DNA from: Luteibacter pinisoli
Lineage (GTDB): Bacteria; Pseudomonadota; Gammaproteobacteria; Xanthomonadales; Rhodanobacteraceae
Direction: 5' to 3'
DNA: 64,000 bases
Assembly (NCBI RefSeq): GCF_006385595.1
Contig: NZ_CP041046.1
Coordinates: 1,240,001-1,304,000, forward strand
In this document: piece after piece, positions 58,292-64,000 of the stretch
Numbering within the stretch: the first letter of the stretch is position 1
Layout: each line of letters starts with the position of its first letter
The notes under the pieces: generated by a model
The model's database searches: none
The model's input: the letters and a program-made list of their open reading frames with translations, nothing else
What the model was told of the DNA's origin: nothing
Made by a program: the position numbers and the translations under genes

Positions 58292-58993
58292 TCAGGGCAT
58301 TTCGATCCAACGGCCGTGCCGGCGCACTTCCAGCGGGTGGAAGCGTCGCTTGTAGTCCATCTTCGCGTGGCCGGCGATCCAGAAGCCCAGGTACACGTAC
58401 GGAATGCCCCGGCGACGGGCCAGCTCCACCTGCTGCATGATCGCCCAGGTGCCCAGGCTGCGTGCCTTTTCGTCCGGGTCGTAAAACGTATAGACGGCCG
58501 AGACGCCGGCCAGCGCCACATCGGTGACCGCGACGCCGAGCAGCCGGTCGTCCTTGCGGAATTCCAGGAACAGGGTGGGGCTCCAGGGCGCCGCGAGGAA
58601 GCGCTGGAAGTCGTCGGCGTCCGCGGCGTCCATGCCGCCGCCGCTGTGCCGGGCGTGCAGGTAGCGCTTGTACAGCGCGTGCCGCTCATGGGTGAAGCCC
58701 GGCATGGCTTCGCTGACGGTGAGGTCCGCGTTGCGGGCCAGGCAGCGGCGCTGCGTCCGGTCCGGCGCGAAGCGGTCCGCGACGATGCGGCAGGGCACGC
58801 AGGCCTGGCACGCCGCGCACTGCGGCAGGTACAGGTGGCCGCCGGCGCGGCGGAAGCCCTTCGCCAGCGCGGGCCCATAGAGCTTGTCGAGGTTGGGCGC
58901 GCCCGGATCGACCACGAGGTTTTGCGCCGTCCGCTCGGCGAAATAGCCGCAGGCATGCGGCAGGGTCTGGAACAGGCGGACGCGGTCGGTCAT
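58292..58993 (-). CDS. bpt: Leucyl-D/E-tRNA--protein transferase Bpt (ATE family)
   Basis: 233 residues. The N-terminal Cys cluster HACGYF...CAACQACVPCR and C-terminal GVSAVYTFYDPDEKARSLGTWAIMQQVELARRRGIPYVYLGFWI.GHAKMDYKRRFHPLE are typical of Bpt, which places Leu on N-terminal Asp/Glu to mark proteins for ClpS-ClpAP. clpS/clpA are not here. It lies 16 bp after bphP on the same strand. Confidence 0.95.
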   Translation of the reverse strand: MTDRVRLFQTLPHACGYFAERTAQNLVVDPGAPNLDKLYGPALAKGFRRAGGHLYLPQCAACQACVPCRIVADRFAPDRTQRRCLARNADLTVSEAMPGFTHERHALYKRYLHARHSGGGMDAADADDFQRFLAAPWSPTLFLEFRKDDRLLGVAVTDVALAGVSAVYTFYDPDEKARSLGTWAIMQQVELARRRGIPYVYLGFWIAGHAKMDYKRRFHPLEVRRHGRWIEMP

Positions 58994-59009
58994 GGAACCA
59001 TGTTATAGC

Positions 59010-60587
59010 TCACGGACGCGACGACTGCTCCCCGGCACCCCGCAGGTTTTCCAGTTCCTGCTGGTAGTGCTTGCGCTCCATCATTTCGATCAGCACGCGA
59101 AGCCCGCGGGCGGATTCCAGGTGCTGGCGCGACCACGGCCGTGAGCGGCCACGCACGGTTTCCTGCCACGAGGCAAAGCTCTGCCGCGGCGAAAGGCGCG
59201 CGCCGGGAATGTTCTCCAGCTTGGCCAGCGCCGGGTTGCCCGCCCAGCGCACGTGGCGCACCTGCTCGGCACGCGTCCAGATCACCGCGTTATGCGCCCC
59301 GGCCTGCAGCGGCATGAAGATCACGCCCGCCGCCAGGGTGCTGTACGCCGGGTCGGCGAGATCCGGGAAGTCCTCGCTGATCTGGTCCGTCTGCACGACG
59401 CCCGCGATGCCCTCGGCGGACGGGATGGCTTCATGCGCGGCGACCACGTCGCGGATGCGCAGCAACTGTTCCGCATCCGGCAGGTTGCCGTGGCGCATCA
59501 CGCGATCGCCCGCGAACACGGCGACGCCGTCGGCATCGACGACTTCGAGCAATTCGGGCGCCAGCGAGGCGAGCAGGTCCGCGTCGATGCGTTCGCTTTC
59601 GTTAAAGGCGGTGATCAGCTTCTCGCGCACCGTGAGCAGCGTGGACTCCACCTCGATCTTGGCCAGTTCCTCGATCGCCGACACGCGCGAAGCGAAACTG
59701 CGCGCCATCGCATCGGCCACCTGGCGCATCTGGTTGTCGGCGAAGAACGGGCTGTAATGGTGGCAGGAGATCAGGCCCCACAGGCGTCCGTTGGTGATGA
59801 TGGAGACGACCAGGGTGCCGGTGACGCCCATGTAACCCAGGTACTCCAGATGCACCGGCGATACGCTGCGCAGCGAGACGTCGGAGAGGTCCGTCGCGTC
59901 GCCGGTGAGCGGATCCATCGCGGGCACGATGCGTGCCGGTACATATTTGCAGTCGCTGATCTGGCGCACGCGGTTGCGCAGGTACAGCGCACGCGCCTGC
60001 ACCGGGATATCCGTCGCGGGGTAGTGCAGGCCGAGGTAAGCCTCGAGCTCGTCGGCGCGCGCCTCGCCCACCACTTCGCCATGCCAGTCGTGGTCGAAGC
60101 GATACACCATGACACGGTCGTAGCCGAGCAGGTTGCGCACCGTGCGCGCGAGCCGCTGCGAGGCGCGCTCCACGCTGGGGTCGAGGTCGAGCTTGTGCGA
60201 GAGGTCGTAGGCGACGCGGATGGGGTCGTCTTCGAAATACGCTTCGCGCGGCTCAATCTCCACCATCCAGCGGGTGTCGTAGGCATGCACGGAGGCGTGC
60301 CACTCGCCGGCCTTGTGACCCTGCGGCAGCGAAACCGCCGCCCAGGCGCTATGCGCCGGACGTTCGTCGTCGGTGAACAGGTTGGCCGGTAGCGTCACCA
60401 CATCATGCAGCGATGTGCCAAGCAGCGCGTCGGTGTCGACGCCGAGCAGGTCCACCGCGTTCTCGCTGACCTGCAGGATGGTCTTCGTCGCCGCGTCGGC
60501 AACGATCAACACCCCGTGCGGCTGCACGGAGCCGGGGATATGGATGGGTTCGCGGTCGCAGGCAGTAAGGTCGGGCAGGTCAGACAT
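59010..60587 (-). CDS. bphP: Bacteriophytochrome photosensory module (PAS-GAF-PHY) without kinase
   Basis: 525 residues from the ATG at 60587, overlapping bphO by 8 bp. Cys10 in LTACDREPIHIPGSVQPHG is the biliverdin-binding residue; PAS about 10-115, GAF about 135-300 with the YPATDIP motif, PHY about 315-490 with the tongue motif SPRQSFASWQ. The protein then ends in a short coiled helix (LIEMMERKHYQQELENLRG) with no histidine kinase, GGDEF or PAS9 domain. Full BphPs are 700 or more residues. It should bind biliverdin and photoconvert between red and far-red forms, but an output must come from another protein. Confidence 0.94.
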   Translation of the reverse strand: MSDLPDLTACDREPIHIPGSVQPHGVLIVADAATKTILQVSENAVDLLGVDTDALLGTSLHDVVTLPANLFTDDERPAHSAWAAVSLPQGHKAGEWHASVHAYDTRWMVEIEPREAYFEDDPIRVAYDLSHKLDLDPSVERASQRLARTVRNLLGYDRVMVYRFDHDWHGEVVGEARADELEAYLGLHYPATDIPVQARALYLRNRVRQISDCKYVPARIVPAMDPLTGDATDLSDVSLRSVSPVHLEYLGYMGVTGTLVVSIITNGRLWGLISCHHYSPFFADNQMRQVADAMARSFASRVSAIEELAKIEVESTLLTVREKLITAFNESERIDADLLASLAPELLEVVDADGVAVFAGDRVMRHGNLPDAEQLLRIRDVVAAHEAIPSAEGIAGVVQTDQISEDFPDLADPAYSTLAAGVIFMPLQAGAHNAVIWTRAEQVRHVRWAGNPALAKLENIPGARLSPRQSFASWQETVRGRSRPWSRQHLESARGLRVLIEMMERKHYQQELENLRGAGEQSSRP

Positions 60588-61155
60588 GGTGGCCGGGATC
60601 CTGGAGCGTGCGTTGGAAGCGCGCGAACATGCGTTGCGCGCCGACGATGGCAAGGGATTGCGCGGTGCGATCGGGAAGCATGCGGTCCAGCACCTGCTGG
60701 AAACGCCGCCACTGGCCCGGGGCGCTTTCGCCCATGGCGTAATAGGCGTGGGGCAGGGCAGGGAATTGAGTGCGCAGCTGGCGCACGATCACCTGCCCGC
60801 CGAGGGTCGAGCCTTCGATGACGTAGAGCTCTCCCCAGAATTCGGGAGGTACGTCGACATGGGAAATAACGCGCGCCGGGAGGTTCCCGTGGAGCGACAG
60901 GTCGGTTTCGAGCAGGGGGATGCGCGACTGGTACGCCCAGGCATCCGCGGCGGCGGTGATCTCGCCTGCGCGCTCATGTTCCCATGCAACGAACAGCCGC
61001 AGCTGCGCCGCCAGCAAGCCGTGGTAGCCCGCCTCGTTCATCGCCCCTGACAGCAGCGCACGCATGCCGGCCGTGGCTTCGGCCGCATCGTGGGCGTCGC
61101 GGGTGTGTTCGCGAAGGAGGCGGTGGGCCGGTGCGATCGCGGCGTCGCCATCCAT
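60580..61155 (-). CDS. bphO: Biliverdin-producing heme oxygenase
   Basis: 191 residues. LREHTRDAHDAAEA gives the proximal His (His22 in the TxxxHxxxE pattern), and the distal region EGSTLGGQVIVRQL holds the glycine-rich helix over haem. It opens haem to biliverdin for the phytochrome. The start abuts the DUF2007-like stop (no gap) and the stop overlaps bphP by 8 bp, indicating a single transcript. Confidence 0.93.
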   Translation of the reverse strand: MDGDAAIAPAHRLLREHTRDAHDAAEATAGMRALLSGAMNEAGYHGLLAAQLRLFVAWEHERAGEITAAADAWAYQSRIPLLETDLSLHGNLPARVISHVDVPPEFWGELYVIEGSTLGGQVIVRQLRTQFPALPHAYYAMGESAPGQWRRFQQVLDRMLPDRTAQSLAIVGAQRMFARFQRTLQDPGHHV

Positions 61156-61548
61156 TCAGAGCACCTGGGTGGCCTTCAGCACCACCATCAGCATCACCCC
61201 GGCGACGATCGCCAGGATCATCAGCCGGTAACGCGCGGCGGTTCGCTGGGCGGGCGGGCGGCGGTCTGGCGTGCGGTGGATGCGCAATTCTTCCTGAAAG
61301 CGCACCACCGGCTCGACGCCGATGTCCTTCAGCAGCGTGCGGGCCTTGGTGAAATCGTCCGCGTGCTTCACCCACACCTGCGGCCACGCACTGCGGTCGC
61401 TGTTGCGCTCCGAGTAGCTGAAACGCTGGTAGGTCGGGCGGTTGAACGTCGACCGGTTGGTCACCGTCGTTTCGATCGCGTGCTCGGCGAGCATCGCGAC
61501 GACCCGGTCGATGTTGTCCTGGCGGGGGGATGTATAGATCTGGCGCAT
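61156..61548 (-). CDS. DUF2007-like ('pathogenicity-like') protein with C-terminal membrane helix
   Basis: 130 residues. RQIYTSPRQDNIDRVVAMLAEHAIETTVTNRSTFNR and WPQVWVKHADDFTKARTLLKDIGVEPV resemble the ferredoxin-like DUF2007 signal-transducing domain, and the C-terminus has one membrane helix (RYRLMILAIVAGVMLMVVLKA). The same layout appears in xanthomonad genes annotated 'pathogenicity-like'. It directly precedes bphO. Function unknown. Confidence 0.75.
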   Translation of the reverse strand: MRQIYTSPRQDNIDRVVAMLAEHAIETTVTNRSTFNRPTYQRFSYSERNSDRSAWPQVWVKHADDFTKARTLLKDIGVEPVVRFQEELRIHRTPDRRPPAQRTAARYRLMILAIVAGVMLMVVLKATQVL

Positions 61549-61586
61549 GGCCCGATTCTACGTCAATCCCCCCTTGCCGGTGACGC

Positions 61587-62839
61587 TCAGGGCGAGATCA
61601 GCGCCGCCTTCACATCATCCAGGTGCCCGTCGTTGGGCAGCGGCGCCAGGCCCAGCAGGTGGGCCAGCAGCGGGTAGATGTCCACGTTCTGGAAAGGCGC
61701 TACCGTCGCGCCGCGGGCGAAGGCCGGGCCGTGGGCTACGAACAGGGCACGCATGGTCGGGTCCTGGTTGTCGTAGCCGTGCTCGCCGCGCGACATCGGG
61801 TCCTTGCGCCTGGCCAGGTCGGCGTGGCTGATGATCGACCAGCCCACGTCGGCCATGCACAGGTAAGGCGGCACGCGCGCGTTCCTGCCGTAATCCAGGC
61901 GGGCCGGGAGCTGCTCCTTGCGGTAGCAGTGCATGTGCTCGTGGGGCGCGAGCAGGCGGGCGATGGCCTGGGTCGCGTCGTGGCCCTCGCGCGGCGCGAA
62001 CGAGGCCATCACGCCGTACGAGACGGTATCCAGGGCGTCCAGGTCGGTGGCCTCGTCGGAGAACACGATGTTGCCCTTTGGCACGTCGGCCATGCCGTGG
62101 TCGGACACCACCACGATGTTCATGTGCTCGTACAGGCCGCGCTGGCGCAGCTGTGCCACCAGGTAGGCCAGGGCGTCGTCCACTTCACGCAGGGCGGCGT
62201 CCACTTCCGGGGAATCCGGCCCGAATTCGTGGCCGGCGTGGTCCACCGCGTCGAAGTACAGCGTTTCGAACGACGGCTTCAGGCCCGGCTCGTCGATCCA
62301 CGACAGCAGCTTGTCCACGCGTGCCTTCGAGCTCAGCGAATCGTCGAACGGGATCCAGCGATCCGGGCGCACGCCGTGGATCTCGGCCTCGGTACCCGGC
62401 CAGAACATCGTGGCCGTATGCAGGCCATGCTTCTGCGCCGTCACCCAGATCGGTTCGGCCTCGGCCCACCAGCGGCCATCGCTGGTCGCCGCGTGGTTGC
62501 CAGGCTGAAGCGGCCCAGTGCCGGGTCGCGCATCGTGTTGTTCACGATGCCGTTGCGGTCCGGCACGCGGCCGGTCACCAGCGTGTAGTGGTTGGGGAAG
62601 GTGAGCGAGGGGAACGACGGCCACATGTACGGCGCATGCGCGCCCTCATCCGACATCGCCTGCAGGGTCGGGGTCAGGTGGCGCTCGACGTAGTCGGCGC
62701 GGAACGCGTCAATCGACACCAGCAGTACCGGGTCGGGCGCTTTGGTGGTGGTCTGTGCGGGGTGGGTGGCACACCCGGCAAGGACGAGGAGGAAAAACGC
62801 CGTGAAAAGGCGTGGCAGGCGGGGAAACGTGGCATTCAT
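61587..62839 (-). pseudogene. NPP-type phosphodiesterase lipoprotein broken by a one-base frameshift
   Basis: The N-terminal part (ATG at 62839) has a lipobox (FLLVLAGCATHP) and VLLVSIDAFRADY and FPSLTFPNHYTLVTG, the metal Asp and catalytic Thr of nucleotide pyrophosphatase/phosphodiesterases; the frame then turns to nonsense after ALGRFSL. The C-terminal part continues one frame over from GNHAATSDGRWWAEAEPIW, with DAVDHAGHEFGP, VVSDHGM and RGEHGYDN, the remaining metal ligands. One base is missing at 62500-62501 (CC for CCC on the plus strand). Everything else is intact. It is either a very recent mutation, a phase-variable site, or a sequence error. Confidence 0.85.
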
Positions 62840-62893
62840 GGGCGGACGCGTAGGCTCTGGTACTAAGCAATCCGCCCATGATGGACGAGTCAC

Positions 62894-63286
62894 ATGACCA
62901 ACGCATCACGCAAGTTCATGCTCTCCCTTCTTGCCGTCGTACCCGTCCTTGCGTTCGCGCAGGCCGCGCCGCAGCCGGCCGCCGCGCCGAAGCCCGCGCC
63001 GCGCCCCAAGGTGTACACGCCGGTGCAGAGCCCCAGCCAGCGCTGGCAGCAGCAGTCCAGCCAGCAGCAGCTGATCAATCGGCAGAACCAGAACGCGGTG
63101 CAGGAGCAGCTGCGCCAGAACAACCTGAATAACCAGGCGAACAGTGCGACGGACCCGGCCATGCGCACACAGCTGAATAACGCCAACCAGTCGCAGCAAC
63201 AGCAGTACCGCGCGCGCCAGGACGCCGCCGCCCGGCAGTACCAGGACAAGCAGACGGTCCAGCCGGCGCCGGCCACCACCCGATAA
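62894..63286 (+). CDS. Gln/Asn-rich exported protein
   Basis: 130 residues with a signal peptide (MTNASRKFMLSLLAVVPVLAFA). The mature part is Pro/Ala-rich (PQPAAAPKPAPRPKVYTPVQ) then strongly Gln/Asn-rich (QQQSSQQQLINRQNQNAVQEQLRQ and QLNNANQSQQQQYRARQ), with no cysteines. No known domain. It is divergent from the phosphodiesterase (54 bp gap). Function unknown. Confidence 0.65.
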   Translation: MTNASRKFMLSLLAVVPVLAFAQAAPQPAAAPKPAPRPKVYTPVQSPSQRWQQQSSQQQLINRQNQNAVQEQLRQNNLNNQANSATDPAMRTQLNNANQSQQQQYRARQDAAARQYQDKQTVQPAPATTR

Positions 63287-63382
63287 GGGCAAGGTGTACC
63301 AACGTGTTGCGACGCACATGGCCCGCAAGGGCCGGGCGGCTCATAATCGGGGATTCGCTTCCACACCCCTACGGAGCTTCCG

Positions 63383-64000
63383 ATGACGGCCGCCACGCGC
63401 ATCGACACCACTCGCCTTGTTCGCGCCCCGCGCGGTGCCGAACTCACCTGCAAGAGCTGGCTGACGGAAGCCCCCTTCCGCATGCTGCAGAACAACCTCG
63501 ACCCGGAAGTGGCTGAAAACCCGGCCGAGCTCGTGGTCTATGGCGGCATCGGCCGCGCCGCGCGTAACTGGGAGTGCTTCGACGCCATCCTGCGCAGCCT
63601 GCGCGAGTTGCGCGACGACCAGACCCTGCTCATCCAGTCCGGCAAGCCCGTGGGCGTGTTCCCCTCGCACCCGGACGCGCCGCGCGTGCTGCTGGCCAAC
63701 TCCAACCTGGTCCCGGCTTGGGCCAACTGGGAGCACTTCAACGAGCTCGATCGCAAGGGCCTGATGATGTACGGCCAGATGACGGCCGGCTCGTGGATTT
63801 ACATCGGCTCGCAGGGCATCGTGCAGGGTACGTACGAAACCTTCGTGGAAATGGGCCGTCAGCATTACGGCGGCAGCCTGGCCGGCCGCTGGATTCTCAC
63901 CGCGGGCCTGGGTGGCATGGGCGGCGCCCAGCCGCTGGCCGCCAGCCTCGCCGGGGCCAGCTCGCTGACCATCGAGTGCCAGCAGAGCCGCATCGATTTC
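63383..64000 (+). CDS. hutU: Urocanate hydratase, 5' part (3' end outside window)
   Basis: The frame opens with ATG at 63383 (GGAG upstream) and is open to the window edge, 206 residues of about 550. ELTCKSWLTEAPFRMLQNNLDPEVAENPAELVVYGGIGRAARNWECFDAI and DQTLLIQSGKPVGVFPSHPDAPRVLLANSNLVPAWANWEHFNELDRKGLMMYGQMTAGSWIYIGSQGIVQGTYETF are the NAD-dependent urocanase signature. It turns urocanate into imidazolonepropionate in histidine breakdown. No HutC-like operator was seen before it. Confidence 0.97.
   Translation, partial: MTAATRIDTTRLVRAPRGAELTCKSWLTEAPFRMLQNNLDPEVAENPAELVVYGGIGRAARNWECFDAILRSLRELRDDQTLLIQSGKPVGVFPSHPDAPRVLLANSNLVPAWANWEHFNELDRKGLMMYGQMTAGSWIYIGSQGIVQGTYETFVEMGRQHYGGSLAGRWILTAGLGGMGGAQPLAASLAGASSLTIECQQSRIDF

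Noticed and set aside
1..64000. Mobile elements, CRISPR, tRNA or rRNA genes
   Set aside because: None with recognisable motifs was seen; repeat-like DNA is limited to one weak REP-like stretch near 31.5 kb.

Overview
The window is a chromosomal segment of a high-GC gammaproteobacterium. The gene set (yhdP-tldD, darP, ispA-xseB, a TilS/NYN pair, accA, dnaE, a bacteriophytochrome with heme oxygenase, SCO1 with PCu(A)C, an SPFH/ribbon-helix-helix pair, purT, Bpt leucyltransferase) fits Xanthomonadales, most likely Rhodanobacteraceae (Luteibacter/Dyella/Rhodanobacter-like). That placement is inferred from protein recognition; there is no rRNA here. No tRNA, rRNA, CRISPR array, intact IS element or prophage was seen. 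Coding density is very high and many genes overlap by 1-20 bp.

Layout. 1-4 kb: 3' part of yhdP, then tldD. 4.2-11.3 kb: one 7-kb gene for a secreted mosaic carbohydrase (GH2-like front, Ig and discoidin modules, GH64 end) closed by a strong terminator. 11.4-14.1 kb: darP/DUF1653, tldE, DUF4870. 14.2-18.6 kb: a truncated antitoxin, then the minus-strand run ispA, xseB, tilS, NYN-LOTUS and accA. 18.6-20 kb: two related small secreted proteins behind a structured leader. 20-28 kb: dnaE, Nudix, flap-type exonuclease, nitroreductase, and an ECF sigma operon. 28-33 kb: sufT, DUF4279, and secreted M4 and S8 proteases. 33-36 kb: short asparaginase, aidB, DUF2069, wrbA. 36-40.8 kb: YihY, thioredoxin-like, acylphosphatase, PCu(A)C + SCO1, DUF423, SPFH + ribbon-helix-helix. 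40.8-49.2 kb: transglutaminase, purT, TPR protein, SDR, PBP1b, TPR lipoprotein. 49.2-55 kb: hemE, WGR, aroB, aroK, SDR, kinase, pdxH, YjbQ. 55-61.5 kb: NarL-type regulator with MASE1 kinase, BtuF-like protein, bpt, bphP, bphO, DUF2007-like. 61.6-64 kb: a frameshifted phosphodiesterase, a Gln-rich exported protein, and the start of hutU.

Most of the segment is housekeeping (fatty acid, isoprenoid, shikimate, haem, purine and B6 pathways, DNA replication, cell wall). The accessory interest lies in the mosaic carbohydrase, an output-less phytochrome in a tight operon with its chromophore enzyme, the SPFH/RHH operon preceded by a perfect 19-bp palindrome, a CRP-like site before the kinase/regulator pair, the structured leader of the secreted pair, the antitoxin fragment beside ispA, and a one-base frameshift that splits an otherwise intact phosphodiesterase. 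I found no multi-gene defence or biosynthetic system; the strongest candidates for something undescribed are the mosaic enzyme and the leader plus secreted pair.
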